A DNA stretch of 64,000 nt from Lepidurus packardi (GCA_023053545.1 JAKZAN010000001.1:5724565-5788564); one strand, 5' to 3'. Shown: positions 51,101-64,000, numbered from the stretch's first letter. Numbers and translations: made by a program. The notes: generated by a model from the sequence alone, not told the origin.

Positions 51101-54100
51101 AATGCTTTAGATTGGTAATTTTAGTCTTTAGTTCTATAGTCTTGTGGGCAACGTTGTGGGCGTATAACTGTAAATGAGTCTTCTGACGCGAGCACTGGCA
51201 AAAAGGGAGTTAAACAAGGCCTATGAAAATCGATTACATTCTGCTCTTGAAAAATGGACCGGGAAAAGGGATTTGTGTGAGAAAAAGGGGAAAAATTTTC
51301 CCTGAAAGGGACTCTTGCGGAATTCAATAGCGCATGTGTGTATGTGTCTAAGACTATTGGTCTTGTGCAGTTGCAGAAGGACGCTGGAGGGACTTGCTTT
51401 GGGGTATCTCAACATACTCTCTCTCAGTTTTTACTATTAATAGTTGCCTGCGACATGTCAAGGCAGCTTATCCTACGAGGAGACGGTTCCTAATTTGTGG
51501 GACACTACTAGGTTGCTGAATAGTGTTGGAGAGAAAAAAAGGGATTTAAAAAAATGTTTGTGGTGAAAAGTTGCAGTGATTTTTCGTAATGGGATAGTAA
51601 ATAATAGGGCCCTCCTAAAAAAGCCTTTCCAAAAAAAGGATCCTGGGTCACCAGTTGATGGAAGTTTGCCATGTTTCTTTTGATTGCTTTGTTCTGGGGT
51701 AAGCTATGTCATTAACGTGATATACGTCCGCACTGCGTCGCATTGTGGTCGTGTTTTACAGTGTTAAGGCATGACTGTAGTAGAATAAATGGTTTGTTCA
51801 AGGGTGGATGAATGGAGATTGAGGAATCACGCTGGAATTCGCGGTATCGGGATAATTTTCTTTCTGATTTTCTTGCTCAATCTAATCTAACGAAAACGAG
51901 AGATTGATGGAGTTTTTGTATTCGTTATTGATAATCAATGACGTTTTCAGACACTTCCGCAGCAGTTAATCAAATTGGGGAAAAGAAAAGGAAGCACTTG
52001 GCTCGAGTTGGTTATTGGTGGTATGTAGGATCTCTACAAGGGGTACCGGTTCCACGAATTGCAATAGATCTATCTATAACATTTGCTTCCGCTGGAGATT
52101 CTAGTTTTTTTTCCTCTATTGCTCGAACTTACTGGATGAATACTAGAGGAGATATGAAGGAGATACCTTATACATGGCCCGAGGCAGTGCACAGGCGGGT
52201 GTGGTGCTGCAAGGTGCCCCGGGTGAGCTTACTTGAACCCTCATTATCTAGAAAACATGCATCGTAGGAATGAATGGAAAACACTACTGCTATCCTAGAG
52301 TTCCAGCTCAACTTAATTGACGTTGAAAACCAGTGGGTGTCATAGAATCCTACGAATTACTGGAGGTAGCAATAAAAGATGGTTAGTTTTTTAAGAGGTC
52401 GTGGTAGGTAGTACTTAGTTCTTGATTTTGTACGAGGCAACATAATGTATGGTTGTTTGCCTACTGTATTTTTCCGCTGCCGGTATTCACAGCTACTAAG
52501 GCAACAGGCATTGGTTGCTTAGGTCTTAAAGGTTTTCTTGCTAGAGCTACAGCTTTGTTCACGCTTTTCCTACATTTCCTTCCTCCCAACCCTTTTGCTT
52601 TGCCCTGCTCCAAGTGCTGATACCGTGGGGTTGTCACGTCTTTCTCATCAAACATGGCAATGATCCTTGTTCAAAGGTTTGGTCTAGTTGAACCCGGGGA
52701 ATAAGGATCATCAGTGGAGAGCCAAAGGAGATAAAGATAACAAGATTTTGAATGTACATAGAGTAGAAATTGTACTGTCTGCACCAGTCAAAGGGATCGA
52801 TGACTTGTAATGAGCGACCTTACGTTGAGTTTGGGGGGATTTGCCCATATTGCTTGCATCTTCCACGCAGCTAAAGAGTTTGCTTTGTGATAGGGCTTGT
52901 AGTCTTTGTCTTCCTTTACCTCCTGATAAGTTTTTCTTCGCATCTCCTTCAAAATTGCTCTTTACACCTCTTTCTATGAGGCCTTTAACCAGAATCTCCA
53001 ATTTCTTCGGTCGATAAAATTGATAAGACTATGCCAACCTAACCCAGCCTTATGGGGGAGTCGTGTACGAATTTCTTACTTCATAACCCTTTTTTGAATG
53101 ATTTTCCAACATTTAAAAGATTCAGTTCTATGGCAAAGCTTTACATTCGCGAATCGAAAGGTGTCCGAGAGAGTTGCCCAGCGAGCGAAGGAAGTGGAAG
53201 GGGGCTGAGGCACGAAAACATGTTTCTCACGCTATTTGCATTTGGCGTCAAACAACTTAGACTCATTTGAAATCCAAGATTAGTAAAAGGGTGTTTTCCG
53301 GACACAACACACACAAAATGTGACGTATACGCTTCATTTCTGTGTGATCCAATTTAAAAAATAGAAGCCTATTATTCTAAGTTACTTTTCAAGAAGGTTT
53401 CGAGCATGTTTTGTAGCCTTGTTCCATCTTAAGAAACGTTCTGTGAAAAGAGAAACTGTAAAGCAAAATTTCTTTTGTCTAGAAAACTAAAAAAAAAAAA
53501 GAAAAAAAGTTTGATAGCGTCAGCAGGCAGAAAAGCACGAACCAGGCTAAAATGAGACGGTATTACACGATTTTGCCATCTGAGTTCCAGCAGTCTTTAT
53601 AGCAAGCCAACAGTGTGCGCGCTGCGGGCGAACGTCACATGGCATATATTATTTAAAAAATCGCGACTCTTTTTTTATTACTGTCTAGTATAAAAACCAA
53701 GAAGCAAGAGGGACAAAAAAAAAAGAAAATCCCAAAGCGCTTATAACCTGTTTTTCTCATTCGTCTAAAAATCATGTAATTTTCTTTTCCCTCCACTCTG
53801 TCGCCGCGGACGGCAACAGCGGAACAGAAGCGAAGGCACCTCCGGGAGTACCAGAAGCAGAAGTTCCGTCTGCCGCACGGTTAAGCCACATCATATGATC
53901 ACCTGACTCGCCCCAATGCTTTAAGTAGCTTTGCTCCATTTTACAACGCTTCAAGGTGTGAAACTCCACACATGCAACACACACACACAAAAATGGAATG
54001 GAGCAGCCAAATGGCCTTCCCTTTGCTTCTGCTCCCACATTTGCTTCAATTTTTTCACCATGAAATAATTAAAATTTCTGCCTCTCTGATGCTGTAGGGT

Positions 54101-54376
54101 TTATGAAAGTAAAACCACCGTAAAACGAGTCTCCCAAACACCCCATCTCTTTAAAACTGTTAACGAACAGGAGTTACATCAACACGTCTAGTTTCCTAGA
54201 CGGAAAATTTCAGGGATGGAGCTTATTTCTGGCCGTTTCTTCCATGGTTTTCTTTTTAACATAAACTGCTCTAAAATGGGGAAAATCGATGCGGAAGTTG
54301 CAAGATTTCTCATCGAAAGCGATTCTTAATTGAAAATGAACAAGTTTCGGGTATCTGGGAGGAAGTTTTAGTGTAG

Positions 54377-54377
<1 letters not shown>

Positions 54378-54408
<31 letters not shown>
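54378..54408 (+). repeat. Run of 31 guanines
   Basis: An uninterrupted G homopolymer. Shorter G runs occur at 48988-49000 (13) and 63904-63919 (16). Such a run can form G-quadruplex DNA and is prone to length errors in sequencing. Confidence 0.85.
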
Positions 54409-57400
54409 CTTGTTAGGGTCCAGTTCCCGTAATTTGAGTTTTGGGGTTGGCCAGGCAACCTTGGGTGAAAGGAGACATAGGAAATGAAAGACGTAATTGA
54501 CTTGGGTAACCCCATCTTTTAATTAACAATTAGAGCGTATACATACCGTTTTGACTCGTTTCGGGGATTTGGGTTGGTGTTACCTTTCTCTCACGTAAGA
54601 GTAAAGAACGTTTCATTCTGGTCTCCCAACTCAGAAGTCGAACTTAGGGGTACGCTTCCGTATTGCTGCTGACTAATCTTATTGCGCATTTAACGTCCCG
54701 TTTCTGCTTACTAACATCAGTTCTGAATAGAAGACTCTTAACGAGGTCTTCACAAATTATGGATGTTATAAATAATTACTACTACCTTTGCTGGTCTTAT
54801 GTCGTAAGGTGCAGTCCTATTCTTACGAAATTCATCAGTATTTTTTTACGAAATTTTGGGTTTCACTAATTTATGTTATGGGATTTCTCCAAGCGATATA
54901 TGGTACTGAAGCATCACCTGTGAGTCGGCAACGGCAGGGACTACACAACGATTGTCAGATATACGTCGGAGAAGCTTGTCAAACGGGACTCTGACTCTTG
55001 AAATTCTGAATTCTTGGGGACTTGATCTTAGAGAAGGGATAGAGTCCTATTGAAGTAGAACGTCCGTTTTCTTCTTCTCTTTTTTGTCATTCCTTTTTCC
55101 GATCAATAACTTTCAGTCAAACTTGGGTTTCACTGCTGTAGGCAAATCTTGCAAGAAATTGATAAAGAAGTGGTTGGACAGTCTTTCGTTTCTTCCTTCT
55201 CTTTTTTTCCATTTTTTTCCATTTTTTCCATCCCTCGCAGAGGGAGATGATAGGAAAATGAGGCCTTTTTTACAGCATGAGTAAAGATTAGCAGGCTTGT
55301 TTGCTGCAGAGATGTCTCTTAGTTTCTCCAGGTTATTTACCTTCGTTCGAAACAGAACCCTGAGGATTCAGAGAACTTTGACAGAGGACACGCTGTTTAT
55401 CAAATTCGGGTAATAAACAAGATATTAATTTCGGTCATGTTTCGCAAGCAACCCGCTCTTCTCTACCTAATATCTTGCAAGGTAATAAACGTTACGGTAT
55501 AACTCCCGTTTTTTTTTTTTACCTACACAAAAATGTTTTTTTGCACAAAAGATTTGGTTCATCGTTGAAATTCCATTTCTTTTGAATAGTTCAACGCTGT
55601 ATTTCAGGACGTTGGTTTCCGTGGAATTGAATTATGAAAATTTCAGCGGAACCGAAGCTACTGCACCCTGTTGGCGCTTCGAAGGGTGACACCCGTTGCC
55701 TGCTGTGGCGCCTTTGGAATTTATTCCCTTTATTCCATCTACTCCCAAGCTGGATACGCTCATTACCCGCTTTCTTAAAGGATCCTTAAGAACTTTTTTT
55801 GGGTTTCTCTCCAGTAAAAGAGAGAAGAGGGAAACGAAGTTTTAATATTTACGCCCTAATTTGGGATTAAGAGACTATCATTTCCCAGAAGCGGGAAATA
55901 TTTGAACCCTAAACTGAAGGCAGTATTAGCTCCACAGAGTCGCCGGAATAAGCATCAGGAATTACGAATTTCTATCCGGAGCAAAGTAAACTAGAACCAA
56001 ACGGAAAGTTTCCCCAGTCAAATGTTATATAGATTTTGAGATTCGGCTTTTGATAGGACAAAAATGAAATAAGGGAGCCCAAGGCCAAACTTCCCTCGCA
56101 AGTTTTCCAAAGAAAAGCTCAATAAGGAGAAGTGTAAAGTTCTGCTCTGTGCTGTCAGCTCGAGAAAGCACTTTTTTTTTTCTTTCCGTGTAAATATGTA
56201 AATAGACACTGTGAAGATATATGTTTCTTTCGTATGGTTTTGTGTTATATTCGAGTGGAAATGATGTTTTTTTTTTTTCTTTTCTAAAAGAATATAGAAA
56301 AACACCAACAGCACCTAAGAAATATTTTTTTTCTTTTCGGGCAGAAAAAAAAAGAAAAATAAATTTTAAATAAGGGGATTAAACTCCTTGTAAACTGGGA
56401 ATAATTAAAGATGTTCTTTTGGGTTTTTAATGCAAAATCTTTTTTTTGTGTATAAATCCAATAAAATCACCTTCCATGACAGGAATGAAGAAAAGTATTA
56501 AATTATTTGGATAGTTTAAGTAAAGAAACATGGAAGTATTGTTGAATAGCGTTATCCTAATACTATAATAAATAATATTATTGGTATTGTTGAATAGGGC
56601 AGCAAGCGTAAAAGTGATTGATATTGTTCTGCAAGTGCTGCTAAAATAGCGTGTCGGATTTGGGACAGTCATTACTTTTCTATTAAAAGGAAAATTCGTT
56701 GTTGTCACCTAAAACGGTACAATAGCTATTAGAAATGGCGTCTTTTTAACTACCAGCTGCTGGGCTCGCTGGGGGCTTTGGTATGTATTAATGGGTAATC
56801 AATAAAGCTATAAAGAACGGATGGTCTAGCGTTTTGGATTTCATATTGAATATATATACTTGGAAGGTCGTCTAGACCAGCTGGTTTTCACACCTGTGGT
56901 GCTTCGCGTTTGGCAATTTTATGACATTTACCCCGCTCGCCCTCTTGCCGTTTGCTTTATGAGGTTTCGCAATTTCATTGCTGAAATTTTACGGAAGTTT
57001 CTGGAGTTGTTCGCAGTGTTTTGGGACCCAATTTGGTGAGCTACTTAAACCCCAATTTTTCGGACCCTCTTTAAAAAAGTCCCCTCGAAAACGTGCGAAT
57101 GGAACGGAAACTAAAGGACTGGCGACAGAACGCGTTATTGATCCGTTTAAGCAAAAGGGAGAAGATGCAGCGTGAAGAGCCTTGCCACATGCATAATAAT
57201 ACTTGTCGTTCCCAGAAAGACGTTTTCGGAAGGAAAAGAGATAAAACAAAAACGAAAAGAAAAACGAATTTGACTGGTCCCGAATGAAATACCAGGCAGA
57301 GAGAAAACTATTTCGAAGGGGAGAACAAGAGAACATATTTCCTAAAAACGTCCTCATGAAAAGGAAGGGAAATTTATGCAAACTTCTGCAGCAAGAAAAC

Positions 57401-57907
57401 GGATGAAGGCTTAATCTACAGGATTAGGATAGCTTTATCTTGAAAAAGCTTAAAAACCAGTTTAAAATTATGGGTAACATTGGAACGACACTCTTTACTC
57501 GTGAAAGTTGTCAAATTTTTGCGCAGTAATTTCTGCAAAAGAAGCCGGAAGCTTATGGTGCAAGTGATCAAACAAGATATTTTACATGCTTCTGAAGACC
57601 AAAGCTCAAGATATTGGAGATTTACCATGTTAATAAAGTTGGAAGAAACTAACTGCCTTTTCTTAGAGTTCCGGCATCCCACGCAATGTTTGGGAAACAT
57701 ATACTGCATTTCTTCCTAATTTCAAATTTCTTTCCTAAGTTTCCGGGAATATACATGCGAGCTGTCTCCTTGGAAATTTAATCTAAATTCAGTGGTTCAT
57801 TTGCTGGTTTCATAATGTATATTTTATATTTTTTTGTTCATCTGAATGCATTAGATTATAGCTTCCAAGTTTTAATTAACTTTCTTCATTATCTTTGTTG
57901 CTTTCAG

Positions 57908-60900
57908 GATTATGTCACGGCTTCTTATCGGACTCTCAAGGGCCGCAATTCCTTCACGATTTCGTTCCTGAACTGCTGTTTTCCAGCCAAACAGGCGGCC
58001 ATGTGGACTGTATGGCTAGAGGACAACCGTCACCCGTTATTACGTGGACTACGGTACCTTCCAAAGGTTAGTGCTATCTGAATTACTCTGGGCTTGGTTA
58101 TATGAATGTTTTTGCAAGAAATTAATCTTAAAGTAACCTTTAGCAAGAAAACAATTTGAGAAAAGAGAGCACGTTTGTATTCTGTTAATGCATTATTTTG
58201 GGTGAAATCTTGTTCAGGTCACTATGGTGCCAGTGTCAACGCAGTGTCTTCCATTACTGGTCTTCGTCACGTGATCGAGAATGGCAGCTTAATTTTCCCG
58301 CCTTTTTCAGCCGAGCAATTACGACCGACCATCCACCAAAGTATTTACCGTTGTGTAGCTTCCAATCCGTCAGGCAGGATCGTTAGTCCTGATATTCACG
58401 TAAAAGCTGGTAACGACATTTTCAATCACGTTTGCAAGTTCTCCAACATATAATCTTGAGTCCACATGCAGAAAGGAACAGAAGAGGGAATAAAGTTTTG
58501 TAATTGGGTGTATTTATTAAGTTGTGTGGCAGAATTTCGAAGCTGTCGTCTACGACCAACGTGTTTACCGGGGCGACACAGCCGTCTTCCGCTGCCATAT
58601 CCCGGCCAGCGTCAGAAATCACGTGGCTGTTACATCCTGGGTCCAAGAAGGAGGATATGACATTTTCCCTTCTGTTACTGGCGGTAAAATCGGATTGCAA
58701 TTTCCATCAGCTTCCTCATTGTCCTCCTCGTTCGTTCTCTCTTTCTCTCCCTCTCTCCCTGACTCTTTTGCTTTCTTTTTCTATTAGTTTTGTAAAGGGC
58801 CATTGATTAGCTTCTTCCTTTGTTACCTTCTTTTCGGGTCTGAACACACTTAAGTCAGGATTTTCCAAGACTCGGTCTTTTTTTAAGATATATGTTGCAA
58901 GACAAAAACTGACTACTTCAATACCAGAGCTTTCTGATTTAAGATGGAGTATCTCCCAAATTATGAATTTTAATCTCCAGTAGCTCCTCCTCCTAACAAT
59001 CCCCCTTGCTATAAGAAAAACTGAAGGAAGTCATTTTCGTTCGTGAGCCAAAAGTTTTTCAGTTCTCTATTTCATTCTCGGACCAAAACCGATCGTAACT
59101 CCCCAATGGCCATAGAAGAGATCTATTTTGAGTCCCAAATCATGTTCTAAGGGGTTTGTCTTGGAACTCGAAATCCAATTTGGGACGTTTGTTGAGGTCT
59201 TTGAAGCTTCCTGGGTACTTATTTCACGCCACAACACGTGCTAATTCTACTTCAAGGTCAAAGTACCCTCCATGAATTCTGTAATGAATTCTGCCACCCT
59301 ACAAAGAAGTTTATATAAACATTAGGATATTCCCATAGTATATTCGCCATCTCATAATCTAAGTGATGTCCTTAAAATCTATGTATCTTAATTTTGAAAT
59401 GAATTGACGTTTCATGAACTAAACATCTAGGCAACTTCATCGGGTAAAAGCATGCCAAAGAAATGTTTTGAAAGTGAAAAGCTGCAGTATGACGTATTAG
59501 GTGAATCTGTCATAAACATTGTCTTTCCAAAATAATAAGAAAAGTAGAGTGACAGCCGGACGACTTTTGGAATCAGAAGTGTAGTTTCTATCGTTGAGAG
59601 GATATCATGTTGGATCTAAATTGAAATACGTCCTTTGGAGGACATAAGGGTTAAGGAGAATGAAGCTTGACATTGTGCAAAGAGAGAAAGAGAGGGAGAG
59701 ACTAACCGGAGGTGTTTGGGTATTTGAGTGCTTTGCTCATCAGAGTTTTGTCACTTGCAGACGGACGTCACTTGATACTTCCCAACGGAGACCTGCACGT
59801 CTTGCATGTTGGGGCTGAAGACGCCCACAGACCGTATAAGTGCCGAGTAATTGACAAAATAACTGGGCAATCTTTGACAAGCACACCTGGGAAGCTCATT
59901 TTGCTTACAGGTCAGCCTTTATATACTTATTCTGTTGCATTACCTTTCGTGTTACTCTTGTACACTTTATGGATACTTTGTTGTTCGGTTTGCATTATTC
60001 ATTCTTTTAGATAGTAAAGTTATTTCTGCCCCGCGATTGGCTGAAGTATCTCCAGTTATCAAAATCCGCACGGGAGAGGACGCTGCCTTGCCCTGTTTAG
60101 CCTTCGGTCAACCCAAACCTTCCATCCGGTAAATATGTTCGGTTTCTTGAATTTGTTCCTGTTTTACATTTTCTCTTATTTCCTCCAACAAAAGATAGGT
60201 ATTTAGTTTTGCCCTCTATCTATTGATACACTTGCGGATGGTTTGCGTTTTTCTGCTACGGTTTGCGTGTCTGCCCTTTACATATAGTCAAAGCAAAACC
60301 TTAACGTCTTTTTGTTAAAATCAATTCAAAATTGGCCACGCCTCCAGCACGTTGAGCGGTATGCTTAAACGTAGACTAATTGAATCTTTCCCATTAAGAC
60401 TAAGAAGCTTAATTACGTCTATTAAAACATCTCAATGTACAAAAAAAACTATAACTAGTCAAGTTTCAATGTGTGCACACATGTATGAGCCAAATGAGCC
60501 AAAACTAAGTCGTTAAAGTCTCTAATTTGGACGCATACGACCATTTGCACATTGCAGCAGACATTTCAGTAAAAGGGACAGGAAGAGAATAAGAAGAATC
60601 GCTTTAACCAGTTTTGATCGCTTTAATACTAGGAAAAGAAATAAGGACATGGCTTTTTCTAATATTGTCGAGCTTTGCACTTGAGTGAATATTTTCTTAC
60701 ATTTTTTTTAGATGGCTGCGACAAGTCTCCGACCAAAGTCAGTTGACGCCAGTAATGCTGGGAGACCGCCAACGTTTGCTAGGCTCTTCTTTGTACATTT
60801 CTTCAGTGCAGGCTGTCGAAGGAGGTCGTTATGTATGCGTGGCCAATAACACAGCCGGAGGCGCTGAAGCGTCCACATTGCTCGTTGTCCAAGAGCAATT

Positions 60901-63644
60901 GAGAGCTCACGTCGACCCTCCTTTACTGATCGTAGATGCGACTCAGTCAGCAGCTTTCCGGTGTGTCGCCGCCGGCCAACCTAAGTAAGCAAAAATAAGG
61001 AAAATTTATTGATTGTCACTGTTACGCTTTTCCACCACAGAAGACCTCATTTACTTCCTCTTTAATATCGCTTTTTATTGTTCATTCCCCATGAAAGACT
61101 AGCGGTGGTTTGGCTCAAGAACGGACAGAGACTCTATGGAAATAGTCACGTGGTTCTAGGGGACAATGGATATCGCCTAATGGTCTTGTCCATGCAACGA
61201 GAAGATCAAGGGATGTATCAATGTGTCCTCTCTAATGAAGACGACAGCGCACAAGGCTACGCCGAGCTTCGATTAGGAGGTAATATCATGACTATCAGGT
61301 TCCGGGGGGTTTAAGAGGTCTTTTTCGCTCTCTCATTTCCATATGGATTTCTTTTTCTTTTTTTTTTTACGTTTGCAGGCAACGAGATGAGGTAGGAATG
61401 GAAATTAGGGGTGAGAAAGCTTTGTCATGCTAATTCTCTACATCTCATTCTATTGCCATTCTATTGCCAGAAAGAGCAGACAAGTTTTGAATTGAAGATT
61501 AGAATATTTCTGAAGGAAAGAAATTTTGTAGTAAGAGGAAAACAGACAGGGATAGCTTTAGACAAGGGGGAAAAAAACAAGACAGAGAGAACGTCAGTAT
61601 ATTTTATATTCAAGAACTATGTGTTTCCTTTGTTTTGCCTTGAGAATAAGCGAAATGGTCCTAAAAATTGGGTTATTTGTTTTTATTCGGGAAACCAAAT
61701 AGCCTTTCCACCGAAACTTGTTTACACTTTTATCCGGCAAACGGTCCAACCCGGCCCTTCGGTTTCCTTGAAGTGCTCCGCCGTGGGTAATCCGGTGCCG
61801 CACTTTACGTGGGCCTTGGATGGGTTCCCTTTACCTTTGTCTGAAAGGTTAGACTGTCGAATTTACCACGCCTTGCCGAGAAGGAAGATTATTTCAGACC
61901 GATTTTTGTTTCAAAGGTTCATGATTGGCCAGTACGTGTCAGTCCATGGTGAAGTCATTAGCCACGTCAATATCAGCTCCGTGCACGTGGAAGATGGGGG
62001 CAATTACCAGTGTCAAGCAGAAAACAGAGCGGGAGGCATCGCACACTCTGCACCCTTGCATGTTTTTGGTGGGTAAAATAGGGAACAAATGTCTCCTGGA
62101 TTCTGTTACCTTCATTTGTGAATTGAATTACTATAGGAGCGCCGTACGTTCGACCAATGGGAAAGGTGCAAGCTGTAGCGAGTGGAAGATTTGAACTAAT
62201 CTGCCCTGCAGCTGGCTACCCCATTGAAAGCATTGTCTGGGAAAAAGGTAAATATTTTTCTTTTCAAGTATTTTGCCTGACTCCCCAGGAAATAACTTGA
62301 GTTGTTTACTTTGCACTAAAAGGAACAAAATCCTCCTGCATTAGGATAGTTTTACAGTTCTTTTTTTTACTTTTTGCGACGTACCGTTCCTGAGATAATG
62401 GAAGTTAGCCTAGAAAGTGCCCGGGCATTTGAATGCCCTAAGGACTGTACGTGCACAGATAAAGACTGCACGTTACTTTTTTCCGCAAGAGCCGGCTTAG
62501 AGTAACAAGCAATATGTCGTTAGAACCAGCCCTTTACTTGGAATCTAAATAGGCTAGAATGAGTTCAATGTTTTTAAACATATTTTTTAAAGTGAAGGGC
62601 TGTACCGGAGTACCGGAGTTATCGTGTTTTTCTCTGGTTTTTAGTTTAGTTCTCTTAGTTTTTACAGTTGTTTTTTTTGCACTTTTTTATGACTTACCGT
62701 TCCCGAGATAATTTAAGTTAACCTATGAAGCGCCCGGAGTGTTTTGGCACCCTAAGGCGACGGAGACTGTTCCTTATTTTGCTCCGCGAGTAACTGGGCT
62801 TAGACTAACAAGCAATATATTGTTAGAACCAGCACTTAACGTGGATTATAAGTAGTCTAGAATTCAGTTGAAATGGTTTCAAGTACTTTTTTTAAACAAC
62901 TAAACAGTATTTGGACTATCAGAGTTATCGTTCTTTCTCTGGAAAAGAAATTAATGAAAACGGATCTGTAATGGCTCGTTATTTTATTAAAAACCCAGAT
63001 GGACGTCAGTTGCCCACCAATTTACGTCAACGTGTTTTCCCCAATGCCACTTTGGTCATCGATCCCGTGGAAAGGCTTTCTGATAAAGGCACTTACCACT
63101 GTGAAGCGCGGAATCGCCAAGGGCATTCAGCCAAGCAGAGCGTTCATATCGACGTAATTGGTAAGTTCGCCTATTATCGCCACTTCCGCGATCTTCCTCC
63201 TTATTGCAGTAACCTTTTCCTTACTCACATTTTAATGGCCACCGTTAAGAATGACAGACAGAGGAAATTCATGTTGTTTCTCCCCATAACGAAATGAAAG
63301 GAAAAAAGAGACCATAATATTTTTTGCTCCACGTACTGTACTGTATATACAACTCCCAGATCCACCCCAAATCATGCCATTGTCGGTACCCATGGGACTT
63401 AATCTGGGGGACCGCTTGGCGTTGCAATGCGTCGTAACCAAAGGGGACTTACCCTTAGCGATAACTTGGGAAAAAGATGGCGCTTTGTTGGACAGTGTAC
63501 TGGACGCAGCCACGCGTTCCATTAACGCGTTCACCAGCTCTTTGTTCGTGGAAAGTCTCAATTTGGGACATGCTGGAATTTACACTTGCGTAGCTGCCAA
63601 TCATGCGGGGAAAGTTTCACAGTTAGTCAACGTTACGATTAATG
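57908..63644 (+). CDS. Dscam-like cell adhesion receptor, Ig1 to Ig7 exons (partial at both ends)
   Basis: Twelve exons: 57908-58066, 58218-58409, 58522-58683, 59761-59910, 60011-60128, 60712-60984, 61098-61279, 61703-61847, 61917-62068, 62137-62247, 62999-63160, 63360-63644. All are GT-AG, phases agree, and they code 697 residues. They form seven Ig domains in Dscam order, each with its Cys pair (for example GGHVDC and YRC in Ig1, LQC and YTC in Ig7). Signatures known from Dscam are QGPQFLHD at the start, GLRHVIENGSLIFPPF in Ig1, DGRHLILPNGDL in Ig2, FPLPLSERFMIGQYVSVHG and HVNISSVHVEDGG in Ig5, AGYPIESIVWEKDG to RQRVFPNATL across Ig6, and PPQIMP with VTKGDLPLAITW in Ig7. Dscam proteins are neuronal and immune adhesion receptors. 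Ig2 and Ig3 second halves each have a single exon, so this is a paralogue without hypervariable arrays. The signal peptide, Ig8-10, fibronectin and membrane parts lie outside. Confidence 0.9.
62352..62910. repeat. Two diverged tandem copies in a Dscam-like intron
   Basis: The stretches 62352-62630 and 62662-62910 share, in order, ttttacagtt, a taccgttcc-gagataat word, aagttaacct-like sequence, gcccgg, ccctaagg, taacaagcaatat and gttagaaccagc. Each copy is about 250-280 bases. They lie between the two exons of Ig6 and contain no exon-like frame. Confidence 0.7.
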
Positions 63645-64000
63645 GTACATTTCGTATAATCTTTTTTCCTTGCCCCAAACTTTATTTTCTCTTCGGTATA
63701 TGAAAGTCTTGTGAATTTTTCTGTCATCATCGTCAGTATGAGAATGAGAAACTGGAACTTTTTTTTTTGAGGAACAAGAGCAACCCAACATTATTCCGAC
63801 TTGTGGTTTTCCTTCGATATATTATGAGGGGCCCAGGTGTCTTTTTTCTCTTGGGGGGTTGGGGGGCATGTAAGCGATTCGGGCCACCCAAGAAAAAAAA
63901 ATTGGGGGGGGGGGGGGGGAAATGAGACTAATCTTGATATTTCTTTCTCTTTGTCTCGTCTTGATCCCTTACCTGGTACTCTCTGAACCCTTTTTGCACA
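63645..64000. other. Intron after Ig7, running off the window
   Basis: It starts at the gtacat donor following the Ig7 exon. It contains T-rich stretches and a run of 16 G at 63904-63919. No exon visible before the edge. Confidence 0.6.

Larger units (their letters stand above)
46927..57907. other. 11 kb without a supported gene; may include 5' part of the Dscam-like locus
   Basis: Many short frames, none with a recognisable domain. The longest, 47778-48188 on the minus strand (136 codons), has no family features I know. CT-, T- and G-runs are frequent. The missing signal-peptide exon of the Dscam-like gene could lie here or left of it, but I could not find one with a suitable phase 1 donor. 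Confidence 0.55.

Noticed and set aside
51938-52267. 109-codon plus-strand frame
   Set aside because: No family resemblance and no support from neighbours.
57815-58081. Frame starting MYILYFFVHLNAL as the signal peptide of the Dscam-like gene
   Set aside because: It runs through the intron and is out of frame with the Ig1 exon at 57908.

Overview
The window looks like arthropod nuclear DNA, most likely from a crustacean and possibly a branchiopod such as Daphnia. The species is an inference. It rests on several 60-70 base introns, an EcKinase family cluster, a Dscam-like gene, a short stretch related to the arthropod telomere repeat TTAGG, and AT-rich spacers with I-type LINE, hAT and pogo-like relics. 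There are no operons, CRISPR arrays or bacterial signals. Exons were joined by eye from splice-site dinucleotides, reading phase and remembered family sequences.

Layout. From 1 to 8 kb: two single-exon paralogues (3100-4230, 7002-7967) for secreted or membrane-anchored Thr- and Cys-rich proteins of a family I do not recognise. From 10 to 13.7 kb: a decayed I-clade LINE, a solo LTR with a 4-base target duplication next to its tail, and a tRNA-Pro(UGG) gene. From 14.7 to 31.5 kb on the minus strand: a PCTAIRE kinase (CDK16/17/18 type) with ten coding exons and a 14.3 kb first intron. That intron holds a candidate alternative first exon, an approximately 180-base tandem repeat and a 164-base hAT MITE. 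From 32.4 to 36.8 kb on the plus strand: a complete MCM2 gene, divergent from the kinase, with an E2F-type site upstream and a MITE in one intron.

From 37 to 47 kb: three EcKinase (CHK-like) copies. Only the middle one (43229-44714) looks intact. The first is deleted internally and is interrupted near its 3' end by a 1.06 kb hAT element; the third carries several stops and frameshifts. Between the first two lie a pogo-like element with a perfect 31-base hairpin, a BEN-domain gene with an apparent frameshift, and local direct repeats that include a second copy of the sequence upstream of the intact EcKinase. From 47 to 57.9 kb there is about 11 kb with no gene I can support. From 57.9 kb to the right edge lie the Ig1-Ig7 exons of a Dscam-like receptor without duplicated exon arrays; the gene continues out of the window.

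The genes do not form one pathway. MCM2 (replication licensing) and the PCTAIRE kinase share a 910-base divergent spacer. The EcKinase region shows tandem duplication followed by loss of two of three copies. The least understood item is the Thr/Cys-rich paralogue pair.
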